From assembly GCA_019096065.1 (NCBI GenBank), contig JAGUCH010000005.1:1-64000 (forward strand): 64,000 bases of DNA, read 5' to 3'. The position numbers were made by a program, and so were the translations under genes. Shown here one piece after another: positions 28,701 through 38,456 of the stretch (position 1 is the first letter of the stretch; each line of letters opens with the position of its first letter). This DNA is from Paracyclopina nana. Taxonomy: Eukaryota; Arthropoda; Copepoda; Cyclopoida; Cyclopettidae. Under the pieces are notes generated by a model. That model did not search any database. It was not told where the DNA came from and worked only from the letters and a program-made list of their open reading frames with translations.

Positions 28701-29227
28701 CTTCCGCCCCTAGCTCCCCAAATCTTTGCCCTCTTGGAACGGGACCAACGCCATCGGGTTCCCAGAGTTTGAAATCAATTTGGTGTTTTTTTTTCAGCCC
28801 ATTCTACCTATGAAAATGAGGTCAACCCTGGCCTCAAAGTTGAAAATGGAGGCCAAAAAGTGAAAAATCGGGTTAAAACGATGATCCTTATGAAGCGAGC
28901 GGGCCAATCTAGAAGGTGGGCAAAAAAATTTCACTAATAGAAGTTGTAGGGCGTGTCATGAATGGGCTAGGATATAAAGGGTGGGCCGAGAGGGCACACC
29001 CCGTCCCGCCCATGGGCGGAAGAGACACCTTTTACAGATGAAACATAGAGTAAAACGGTTTTTTTAACCTAGCGGCCGAAATCAAAGGTGAATCGTGAAG
29101 GACCATAAAATATCAAATTACCTACATGAAAATCGGGTTTTTTTGTATTAATGAAGTTTTTCAAGAGGGCAAGCCCCCAGGGCCCCAGGCTACGGAAGAG
29201 ACGAGGATCATCCTTAGGTTAACTTAT
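22731..29227. repeat. Subtelomeric repeat unit, copy 2 (about 6.5 kb)
   Basis: Second copy of the block at 16036-22524, starting and ending with the same bases. I estimate very high identity (well above 95 percent by eye). Differences seen include CCCCAGC versus CCCCCAGC at about 23272, an extra A at about 23943, CTTAGTAACG versus CTTCTTAACG at about 25862, and TATCTCGG versus TATCTCCGG at about 26907. All internal modules, palindromes and inverted arms are retained. No convincing gene is present. Confidence 0.95.
25044..26714. repeat. Three internal palindrome modules (copy 2)
   Basis: Perfect 22-bp palindromes with core TACTACGTAGTA at 25044-25065, 25878-25899 and 26693-26714, matching the three module positions of copy 1. 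All three are perfect here, whereas the first in copy 1 has one mismatch. Confidence 0.88.
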
Positions 29228-29510
29228 CCTAACCTAACCTAACCTAACCTAACCTAACCTAACCTAACCTAACCTAACCTAACCTAACCTAACCTAACCT
29301 AACCTAACCTAACCTAACCTAACCTAACCTAACCTAACCTAACCTAACCTAACCTAACCTAACCTAACCTAACCTAACCTAACCTAACCTAACCTAACCT
29401 AACCTAACCTAACCTAACCTAACCTAACCTAACCTAACCTAACCTAACCTAACCTAACCTAACCTAACCTAACCTAACCTAACCTAACCTAACCTAACCT
29501 AACCTAACCT
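29228..29510. repeat. Innermost perfect (CCTAA)n array
   Basis: About 56 perfect CCTAA units that end at CCTTAGGTTGATG, where unique chromosomal sequence begins. This is the proximal boundary of the telomeric and subtelomeric domain. Confidence 0.97.
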
Positions 29511-29649
29511 TAGGTTGATGTGTTTTCTCATGCTGCTAATTCACCAGAGAAGTCATCACATCTCAGTCCATAAAAGGAATTTGAGGAGGAACAAAAAGCA
29601 TCTTTTTGTTGTTCAGCAGGCACTTTCCATGATCACACTAACTTCACTT

Positions 29650-30037
29650 ATGTCCTGTTCATGCACGTCCCAAACTCCTTAGAAAAATCCACGAAAAACA
29701 CCTCAAGGAGAAAGGAGAAAATTTTTCTCATGACAAGGGCTGACAGCTGATACAAAAAAAAATAATCAGATCGACTCTAAGCCCAACTTGAAAGTAAACA
29801 AATCTAATTTTGGCTATTAAGTGCTCCACATTTTAGTCCTTTTAAGTAAAAACAAAAGTTATATGTATCATCTTTTATGAAAGAAACATGATGAAAGATA
29901 GTATGTGTTCAGATGTGCTCAAAACCATAAAAAAGTAGCAAAAATTGCCATTAAAAACGCCGCTCGGCCCCAAGCAGAACTCGTAGAGTGTCAGTCAGCA
30001 ACAGGTATTTTGTCCATACCTTAAAAGGCATTCTTAA
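29650..30037. repeat. Dispersed repeat family B, copy 1
   Basis: Starts ATGTCCTGTTCATG and continues through CAAACTCCTTAG, CACGAAAAACACCTCAAGGA, AATCAGATCGACT, AACTTGAAAGTAAACAAATC, GCCATTAAAAACGC and GCTCGGCCCCAAGC to TTTTGTCCATACCTTAA. The same sequence recurs at 56786-57194. That copy ends in CATGAACAGGGCAT, the near reverse complement of its start, so the family probably had short terminal inverted repeats and this copy has lost one end. The rest of 29511-30085 holds nothing else I recognise. Confidence 0.8.
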
Positions 30038-30077
30038 CCTTGGGAAAGCAAAGAATCTGGCTTGAGAGAGAATCGCG

Positions 30078-30083
30078 TTTATT
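30078..30083 (-). other. Polyadenylation signal of SANBR homologue
   Basis: AATAAA on the minus strand begins two bases after the TGA stop of the SANBR-like gene (stop at 30086-30088), which implies a very short 3' untranslated region. Confidence 0.6.
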
Positions 30084-30085
30084 TC

Positions 30086-33000
30086 TCAATGTCTATTGAC
30101 TCTTGAGTACCTAGCTGAGCGCAAGCTCGCCGCTGAGCCCGGCCTGGGCAGCCTACTGGCAGCTATGCCCAAGGAGTTGTTTTGGTGGGCAGCTGTGGAG
30201 GTTCGATGCTGCAAATAGGCCATGTGGGTCTCCCTCCAGTCCTGCTCGAGCCTCAGAAAAGAGCCGCCAAATGGAGGCCCGAGGCAGGCAGTGAGGTTGG
30301 GAGCCGAGGCCACCGGCCGCAAGTAAGTGGAGACAGTGGGCGGGGCTTGGCCCTTTTGCCTCGCCATGTGCTGCTGCCTTCTGGCCAGGTACCTCATCAG
30401 GTCCCTCATGGCCATCTCTTCCCGCTCTCGCTGGTAGTCCTGGTTGGCCCGTATGGACCTCTCGCCGTCCCATCGGGCCCAGTTGGAGGGTTCGGTGGAT
30501 CCGGACCTGCTGCCGGTGGATCCGGACGCAGCTGAAGGTCCCCTGGCCATGCCGGAGAGAGCGGACTGGAAGGCGGTGGCCAGCAGGGTCTTGGACTTGT
30601 CCTTGTCCTTGCCGAGTTTGATTTCGATGCACAAATCACCAGCTGAAAATAATGATAAAAAACGTGCAATGCTACTACCAGTGTCTAGCCTACTTGTTTT
30701 GCTGTTGTTGCCCTTCAGCTTTGGGTCCGCCGCCACAACCGGCAAGGTTGGGTCGGCGAGGTCGTTCTCATCGTCTTCGGTGCCGTTGCCACCGTTGCCA
30801 AGGATGCTCACCTTGCTCGGCTCCTCCTTGTTGGTGGCCTGCTCGTGATCCTCCAGACCGCTCGAGCTGGACTCTTCGGACCCGGACAAGTCGTCCGTGG
30901 AGCTCTCGCTCGACTGCAGGGCCGGCTTCACCGGCAGCTTTGGCGCCCTCTTCAGCCTCCCATACAAAATCCGGGCAGCCTTGGAGGTGTCTGGAGATTG
31001 GTGATCATGATGCGAGGATGCCTGACTCTGGATGCCCCGAGCTGCTTGAACGGCCGAAAACAGTGAGTGGACACCTACACAAGCAAACATAATGAGACTG
31101 TTCACGAGGAGATTTTAAAAGCAGATCCATACTCTTTTTGAGCACTCCTTGAATGACCGAGGTCCTCAGGGTTTCCCAGAGCGTTCGATTCACCAGTCCC
31201 CTTCTCTTCCTCAGAGGAATCAGCGAGATTTCTGACACCATCAAATCCCCACTCAGATTCCAGGGCTCCTTATCCCTTAGGGATGAATGTGAACAATATG
31301 AATTGATGGACATTTTTTAATCCTTACAGTGATTTGGGCAGGGTGATGCTCGAGATGTCGGCTGCAATTTTGATGGTGGATTTCCTGGCCGGGCAGAGGC
31401 AAATCAAGTCTCGGTTGGCCATCAAAACCTTGTAGATCTTTGTGTCGGTCTCACTCCTGATCTTGACCCTGTGGTCCCTTGCCTGGCAGCCCTGCAATCA
31501 TAATTATGAGAAAATCGGCCATCAACTGGTTAACTATATTAACCTTGTGGTTGGCTGGCAAGGGCTGGAATCTGTAGATGGGCATTTGGCAGCAGAGGAA
31601 GGTTCCAAACGGCTGGGTGGAATTTTTGAACGGAATCCCAGGGAAGTCAGGATCTTGGGGATGAAAGCTGCAGAACTCGTGCAGATAGGCCGGAAAGTGG
31701 GAGGAGCAGAGCGAGCAATAGAGGGCGTGGCAAATGCCCCACAATCTCCAGAAGACTTTTCGCCACGATTTCAGCTCCACGCGAAGGCTTCGCAAAAAGT
31801 CGTTGAGATTAAAGTTGGGATCCCTGCAAAAAGTGCATCCAAACATGCAATCCTATTCTAATAACCAATGCAATGTGAAGCTCGTGGCGTGTTTTGCCCG
31901 CTTTTGACCACTTTCGCTAGAGCCGCGCCAAAACCGCTTTGCAAACATAAACAAAGCGAAACGCAGCCAGTTCGTGTCCGGACGCGCGTTTTTAAGCCCG
32001 TTGGCCTTCTTTTGAAGTTGAAAAGGGAAAATTCAAAGGCCATGGGGTCTTTCCGGAGAGGTTGTCAGAATGACGACAGTTTAAATTTACCTTTGGTGCT
32101 TAGGAACCACTTCCCCTCTTCGATTGATGACTGACCTCAGCGGATGGCATGGCAAAAGCCTTGCTAACTGTTGAGTGAGGTGCAGGCCACACAATTTACA
32201 GCGAAACAAGGTTGCTGCGGTGGCAAATATCTCCCTGTCTGGCTGTGGCATTGGTTCACACAGTGAACAAATCAACTTGGTGTACAGCCGGCTGTGAATT
32301 CTGTCCCTCCTGTCCATCAAATCCTCAACTTCAGTGGGCTTGTAGAGGTGGGACAGCCTGGCAGTCAAAAATGGAACATAAACCTTTTCCCCCAGAAAGC
32401 TGGACAAGTAGTACCTGGTCAGTAAAGGGTCCCCGAGGCAGTTGAGATTGTGGGTAGTCACGAGGACTTTGTTCATGTTCTGGTGCAAGAAAATGAGGGC
32501 GTAATCCACGAGTGGGCCCATCTTGAGGAATGAGGCGGAGACCAGGATGGAGACCACATTGTTGGCGCTCAACTCGGGCTCTTCCCGCCTCGGCTTAACC
32601 GGTTCGGCCTGGTCCTCATCCATCTCCTCCTCTTCATCATCGTCCTCGGCCTTGTTCTGGGCTCTCAGCCAGTCCATGAGCCACTCGAAAATGGTCACAT
32701 CACAGTGGACGGAAATGTCGACATCCTCCAGGCTCTGGCCCGAGGTGATGTCTCGGAAATAGCCCATGTGGCTGAGCAGCAAGTCTTGGGGGCAAGTGAA
32801 GTCCTTTTTGGCATCCCTGCTCTCATCGCACACATGAATGACCACTTCACGCCTACGATAATAACTCATTGAATTCCAGACCAACAAAATTGGCTGTACT
32901 CACTTCTTTTTGGACTCTTTTTTCAGGCTGATCAGGCTGGGGTCGACTTTCTTTCTGCTGTTGAGGGCCGAGGCCGAGGTTGACCTCCTCATGAGGCCGT

Positions 33001-33332
33001 CCGAGGTCATTTTGTGGCTGACCGGCATGGCCACGAGGCTGGTGGATGAATTGGCCCTTGAGAGGAGGCCAACAGCCTCGTCCTCTTTGCTCGAGCTCTC
33101 AGCAGCTGAGTGGGTCAAGTTGGTGGAGGTGAGCAGCGACCTCTGGTGGCCTCCTCCGCTCACAAGAGGCAACGCTGGATTACTACTGTTCACCGCGGAG
33201 CTGTTGTTGTTGTTGTTTGCGCAGCTGACAGCAGCTGATGATGAGGTCAGAAATGGCACCAATGGGTCAAGGAGGCCTTGGCGGATCACCTCGTCCAGTC
33301 CTTGTCCGAGGGCCTCATCCACTGAGCACAAC
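30086..33332 (-). CDS. SANBR: SANBR/KIAA1841-like BTB-domain protein (main exons)
   Basis: Homologue of SANBR (SANT and BTB domain regulator of class switch recombination), a BTB-fold protein that in mammals homodimerises and acts as a co-repressor. Exons in minus-strand order, from GT..AG signals with phases that all agree: 33332-32904, 32852-32091, 31823-31544, 31491-31328, 31275-31133 and 31074-30086. The last probably contains a further in-frame 51-nt intron at 30693-30643. Most introns are 51-58 nt; one is 267 nt. Diagnostic segments: VVIHVCDESRDAKKDFTCPQ, VDISVHCDVTIFEWLMDWL and SFLKMGPLVDYALIFLHQNM (BTB region); LRVELKSWRKVFWRLWG with a following CxxC region; and near the C-terminus WARWDGERSIRANQDYQRER. 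All have clear counterparts in the vertebrate protein as I recall it. Acidic, serine-rich linkers separate the blocks. No SANT domain is seen, so the 5' end is uncertain (see 34626-34960). It is the gene closest to the telomere. Confidence 0.88.
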
Positions 33333-33789
33333 CTGCTGAAAATCTAACTTATTCTTACTGCTTTTTCACTTAACAAAAAGAAATGCTTCAAGGTTTCACC
33401 CGTGGCTGTGATCTGGTTCAAAAGCGCTTCAAGAGTGAGTTGTGTAAGTCCTGCAGAGTGCACGGTGGGAGTCGTAAAGTTCATTTTATGTCCCCCATGA
33501 GGGGCAGGCACACTGTGCATTTGTCAGAAATCAGATAATCTCGCGTGATCCTCTTTTTTTAATATACTATATTATGTTGGTTGTCTCCCCCCCAAAAATA
33601 AGCTATTTTTCAGCTACTGACCTACTTTACTTTTTTACTCAACCTTAAAATAGCAATCCTAAAATAACTTTAATTTTCAATTTATTATGCCAATGATGTG
33701 TTCTTGCAGTGCTTTTCAGCACTTTTCTTGCCGGTTTATGCGGTAAAAGGAAAGTTACAGGGAAAAGCTGCCGTTTTTGTCTTCTCATA

Positions 33790-34351
33790 TTGACTTGAAG
33801 AAGGCCCTAACCCAAACTCTTTAATGCACCCAAAAAATATATAATTTCTGAAAGCTTATCTGTTCTTAGGGCTCAATTGGTTGTAATTTAAAAAAAATTC
33901 AAAAACGTCCAGCACCTACAGCTTATTATTTTTTGATATTATTAAGAGAAATGACTTCCTATGAAAAAAGAAGATCAAACTTTTTTTATTTCATAAGCAA
34001 GTCTGTACAATGTACTCACAGTGAGATATTTGCTGCCAAACTTATTATGCAAAATTATTCAAGTTGGTAGTTATCAACTTTTAGCATGGCTATATCTCCG
34101 TTTCTGTTCATCCTAGCGATTTTGCTATTTTTTTTTTTTTTTTTTTGAATTTTAGTGGGGATCATTGTAGCATTAAAAAAATGAGCCATTTTTGCGCTAA
34201 ACGTTTACATAATTTTTATTTATGTAATTGGAAGCGATAGGCCAGGATTTTTATTTTATCATCAAATTAACCCTTGGGACACACTCTTTCAGAAAACAAG
34301 GAATTCTCGGGTGTTGTAAGTAGTTTGGGTTAGGTCCTTTGCCAAGTCACT
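33790..34351. mobile_element. MITE-like element family A, copy 1 (in SANBR intron)
   Basis: About 560 bp bounded by inverted repeats of roughly 60 bp. The left end reads TTGACTTG, CCTAACCCAAACT, CACCC and TTTCTGAAAG; the right end carries the reverse complement (CTTTCAGAAAA, GGGTGTTG, AGTTTGGGTTAGG, CCAAGTCA). It has no coding capacity. The interior contains a T-rich run and TTTATGTAATTGGAAGCGATAGG. A second copy with the same termini is at 43686-44496. The size and structure fit a non-autonomous DNA transposon; the target-site duplication is unclear. Confidence 0.75.
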
Positions 34352-34625
34352 GTGAATTCTGCCAATAAAAAGAAAAGTTGAGAAATGCGGTGTTGTCCTG
34401 TTTTGCATTGAAATGGCTACTTTCAAAGGCCAATTTAGGAGAGGTTGCGTGACTCCCTAAGCAGAAAGTTCCGATTTAGGTTGCGTGAGTTAAAACTTTC
34501 GCATTCGTTTGATCAATATTTTTTTGGTGGTTCATGACACAACGTAACCTTGACATCGGAAACGATTTTCTGAGTATGAAAAATTGGTTTCTGGCTCTTT
34601 TAAAAAATGCAAGCAGCAAAATTAC

Positions 34626-34960
34626 CTGGCCATATCCCTTTTTGCCACATGGTGAACCCTGGAGAGGTTGTCTTTGTTGTTTTCATTCGGCTTAACCGGT
34701 TTGCTGGTATGAGCATCAGCTGACGCGGCGGGGGCGTTTTCGGCGCAGCAATTGCAAACTGTTTGCCTTCGGTTGTAGCAGCCTTGCAAAATCGGCCTTT
34801 TCACCAAGGACTCTTTCAGCTCGGACCAGAGTTCGTGAGCTCCTTTTGGCACGGCATTTAAATCTCCGCTTTTCAAGTCGGTTTTCTGCAAAAGCAATCC
34901 ATTGACATTTGCCGGAAATTCAAGCCTGAAGATCCGATTATTTTTGCCGTTGCATTCCAT
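34626..34960 (-). CDS. Probable 5' exon, possibly of the SANBR homologue
   Basis: A 335-nt open stretch starts at ATG (34960, context TCTAAATGG) and ends at a consensus donor CAG|GTAATT. It encodes 111 residues plus two bases. Its phase (two leftover bases) fits the acceptor CAGCAG|G at 33333 of the next SANBR exon, across a 1.3-kb intron holding a MITE. The peptide has a CNCCAENAP cluster and an ELWSELKESLVKRP segment, but I cannot match it to the SANBR N-terminus. It could belong to another transcript. An alternative SANBR start is an ATG at 33484, whose frame (NFTTPTVHSAGLTQLTLEAL) could join through a donor at ACGG|GTGAAA to an acceptor 14 bp inside the next exon. Confidence 0.5.
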
Positions 34961-34994
34961 TTAGAAAAGGCACATAGTTTGGCCTATCAGCAGG

Positions 34995-36011
34995 CTTTCC
35001 GAGGGGAATACTGTAAAAAGTCCGCAATGTCAAAAGTCCTGATATATAAAATCCTCATGTAAAAAGTCCTGATATATGAAGTCCTAATGTAAAAAGTCCT
35101 GATGTAAAAAATTACGCTCTGCAAAGACTATTCTTTTTACAAATATCAATAATTGTTTGATAAAATATTAAGGCATGTATTTCATGTATGAAACAAAATT
35201 ACGGACACTGCTTTTATTGAGTAATGTTTGACTTATCTAAAGATCTCCATTGACTTACGTCAAGACCAGAAAGGTGAATGGATGGGTCAAAGTAATCTTA
35301 GATTGGCCACTGTTTGTTTACTATTATTAACTAATTTGATTAAGAAAAAGTAAAAGTTGGCCAATAAAATTCTATCATAATTGCCGGTAAAAAAGTTTTT
35401 GATATCTGCCATGGTTTTGAAGTAACTGCACTATGCTAAATAACAACCTTTTCTCATCTTCCAAATGATTGTAATATTATAAGTACAGTGTAAATTAAGA
35501 ATTAAGTCCAAATTCAATATTTTGTATAAAATATATTATGTTCATTTTCCAATTTCAGAGGGGGTAAATAAAGCGCATTTTTTCTCTTCCTTGCAAAATG
35601 AGAGCGAAAGTTGGTCAAGAAAGTTTAGGTTAAAACCTTACCAGGAACACTGTGATACCATGATATTGTCAAAGAAATAAATTGTTTACATATATAAATA
35701 GATATTCCCCATACTACATAGGAATGCGCGCACGCGCTTGCTGAGAAATTAGTAATTAAGAGAAATTACAAATTGACTCTTTCTGGTCTTGCCATTTGGC
35801 GATGGAGATCTTTAGACTTATCATTGCAAGAGCCCTCTCTATTTTTATTCTTGTAAAAATTGGGACTTATGACATCCTTTGTTCACATAAAAGGACTTTT
35901 GATATCTGGTCTTTAAATGAGCGGACTTTTAGTATTTGGACTTTTTGCATCCGGACTTTTTTTATCTGGACATTTCACATCGCGGACTTTTTACAGTACA
36001 TCCTTTCCGAG
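34995..36011. mobile_element. Non-autonomous DNA transposon with 9-bp target duplication
   Basis: The element proper is 35004-36002. CTTTCCGAG flanks it on both sides (34995-35003 and 36003-36011). Termini: left GGGAATACTGTAAAAAGTCC, right the inverse of GATGTACTGTAAAAAGTCC. The ends are built of tandem short repeats: (A)AAAGTCCTGAT.TAT.AA on the left and GGACTTTT..ATCTGG on the right. There is no transposase frame. A 9-bp duplication is typical of Mutator-like elements. A shorter relative lies at 57394-57752. Confidence 0.75.
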
Positions 36012-36471
36012 TACGCAGAAATTGTGGCATGGCGTGATTACTTAGCATTGACGTGACACCTTCATGGAACTTTAAACAAAAAAGACGCAAAAAATGAAAA
36101 AAATATCATTTTAAGCCTTTGCAATGTGCAGAGCCAGTAGAAATTAGAGTAAGCATGATGTACGTCAAGATTAGTTGATATTACTGAGTTTTTCATTTTG
36201 TTATTTTGTGACTCGCAGACAAATTCAAAAATGTCAGTTGCTTTTCATTTAATGGTTGTTTAACATTAAAGAATTAGGAAAGAACATGGCTAGTTAAGAA
36301 AAAGCATGATATTCACAAGACTTCTTAGAAATAGTTGTATTTTTGGAGCAACTATTTTTTGCATATTTCGCTCAGTCTTGTTATTCATGAAAGAGCGACA
36401 TGATACAAAAAAGTAAATCACTTCATAAACAAATATGAATGAATGGCATCAGAAATCATTTGAGCAGAGAT

Positions 36472-36870
36472 TCATTCATCAGTGTTACAAAGGAATAGCT
36501 TGAAAAGTATCATTATGACAATTTGAAAAGCCGCAATAAGCATTAATGAAGGGTGAGACACTGGCCAAGTTACCAAACAAATATTGATCAATCTTTTCTC
36601 AGCATGCAAATCATCTAATGTAAAATATACTACCTGGAGAATATAGGAGAACTTGAGCAGGTCCACAATGTCTTTGAAGCCAGGAATTTCCCCAGATTTC
36701 TCCTTCTCAGCCAATTCTCTCATTCTGGCAAAATGCTGATCCTCCAGTGAGCTATTGGAAGAGGCTGAGATGCTGATCTCATTGACTCCAGAGCTGGAAC
36801 TGGAGCTTTTTGGCACAGCTATGGCATTTTGTGGCTCACCACTTCCACTGCAGTTGTTGCCTTCACTCAT
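36472..36870 (-). CDS. Unidentified small protein with C-terminal hydrophobic segment
   Basis: Frame of 132 codons from ATG at 36870. Residues about 1-50 are Ser/Asn-rich and low-complexity. Then comes a compact helical piece, FARMRELAEKEKSGEIPGFK followed by DIVDLLKFSYILQ, and then a hydrophobic stretch ending in KLFLCNTDE. The codons after YILQ are AT-rich, and CAG|GTAGTA there is a good splice donor, so the real gene may splice at about 36650 and the hydrophobic tail may be chance intron reading. The SGEIPGFKDI motif recalls short peroxisomal/PEX14-like helix motifs, but that is only a resemblance. It is divergent from the TEX9-like gene, with about 575 bp between starts. Confidence 0.45.
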   Translation of the reverse strand: MSEGNNCSGSGEPQNAIAVPKSSSSSSGVNEISISASSNSSLEDQHFARMRELAEKEKSGEIPGFKDIVDLLKFSYILQVVYFTLDDLHAEKRLINICLVTWPVSHPSLMLIAAFQIVIMILFKLFLCNTDE

Positions 36871-37445
36871 TCTTTTGCTTTTACTTCATTTTTGGCTACA
36901 ATGAATTCATGACTGTGGTGTATTATGTACAGCTGGTGTAATAACACTAAATGAAGAGACTGCTTTCTCTTGGAAAACCTTTTGGTACAGTGCGCCCCTG
37001 ATTTACTTTCTGTACTAAAAAGCAAAAAATAATTTGGGAATTTATCATTTACAACCAATCAACCAAACAATTGAGTTTTTCTTTCCTAAAAAGGTTAATT
37101 TTAAAGTGGTAACAATTTCAAAGCTATGAAGCCAATTTTCAAGCATTTGTTGCTGCTAATCATTTTATATGGGATTAATAATTGCAGCAAAAACTAAGTA
37201 GTAATTTGCTGCTGTAACCTTGTTTGACCCAGATTTGAAAACAAAATGCAGAAAAGTCACCTTGACCTTGTTTTTTCATAAGTGAAAAGGCCAAAAGACG
37301 AGAAAAATAATGGCTGTAGTTTCTTAACGGAAATAAAGAAAAGAAAAATCGCGCAACCTCTTTTAAATTATAGGAGATCATTGATCATACAAACAAAATG
37401 CTAACAATGTGTAATCAATAAGCAGCAAAAGCTCAAAGAAGAAGA

Positions 37446-38455
37446 ATGGACATCAAATCCAGAGAGGAAATTCTGCTCCAAAGAAATGCCAGCATTGGCA
37501 ATCTCAGCACCGAGAGCAGATCTCAGTCCATTTCTCCCAGCAGAATTCCCAGGCCAAGGTGTCCAAGTGCTGAGGATGAAAGGCCCCAAATGGAGGCCAA
37601 AAAGGCCACAAAAAAGAAGAAAATTAACTTGGCAATCCTGAACCAGAAAAAGAAGGAAATGGGAACCTCTGACCTTTTGAAGACCTTGGATGAATATGTA
37701 AACACTTCCAGTTATTAGAATAAAAGGGTTTGAGGGAATGTTGCAAAACTCTTTTTTTTAGAAAAAGGACAATACGAGGTTGGCTGATGAAATCAGGGGA
37801 TTGACCAGGGAAAAGGATCACATTCAAGCTCAGTTGGCAAGAAAGGTGAAAGTGGAGGAGAAAATGAGGCACGAATTGGAGAGTAATGCTTTGAAAATGA
37901 GAGAGGCTGAGAACGAGGCCAATATGTTCAGAAATATGTGTGAAAGGCAAGAACGTGAAATCAAGCAAAGGGATGCGTCGACCAAATCAGATACTGTCAG
38001 GCTTGCCCGCCAGGAAGAGCAGCTACAAAAGCTCAAAACTGACCTATTCAAAAGCCAAGAGGCTAACGCAGTGAGTCAAATGATAGAGAGGTTGCGTGAC
38101 TCTCAATTCGAAGGTTCCGATGCTACTTTCTTTGTTTTGCTATAGAGCCTGCGCGAGGAGCTGAGAAACCTGAAGGAAATGCACCAAAAGCATACCAATT
38201 TGAAGGACAAGCAAATTGAGCAATTACTGGATGGGTTTCAAAAGCAAATGCAACTGATTGATGTCTTGCGAAGGCAAAAGGTATATTTTTACTATATTAT
38301 TTTATTATCAGAATATTATTAGTTTCTTTCAGTTGCATCTTGAGGCTGCTCATATTTTGCAATACACAGAGGATGAGTTCCTCCAAACCTTGGATTGGAA
38401 GCCATTCGGTCACAGCGAAGAGTCGAATGGCAAAATGGTAAATCCTTCCGGATGA
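37446..38455 (+). CDS. Tex9: TEX9-like coiled-coil protein
   Basis: Four exons: 37446-37697, 37762-38070, 38146-38280 and 38333-38455. All junctions are phase 0 and the introns are 52-75 nt. The product is 272 residues. The N-terminus is basic and Ser/Lys-rich with RIPRPRCPSAED; the middle two-thirds is a long heptad coiled coil; the C-terminus, QMQLIDVLRRQKLHLEAAHI then LQYTEDEFLQTLDW, matches the conserved end of testis-expressed protein 9 (LIDVLKRQKMH..AA..L.FTEEEF..ALEW as recalled). The vertebrate protein is near 390 residues, so the N-terminal part is short or an upstream exon was missed. TEX9 is expressed in testis and associated with centriolar-satellite and ciliated or flagellated cells; the function here is inferred. 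The stop codon lies one base from the stop of the next, convergent gene. Confidence 0.75.
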
Positions 38456-38456
38456 T

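Noticed and set aside
30182-31092. Long plus-strand frames opposite the SANBR exons
   Set aside because: Antisense shadows of GC-rich coding exons. The minus strand has the conserved domain and consistent splice sites.
35796-36056. 86-codon frame with repeated RTF.IW peptides
   Set aside because: Translation of the tandem GGACTTTT repeats at the right end of the DNA element.
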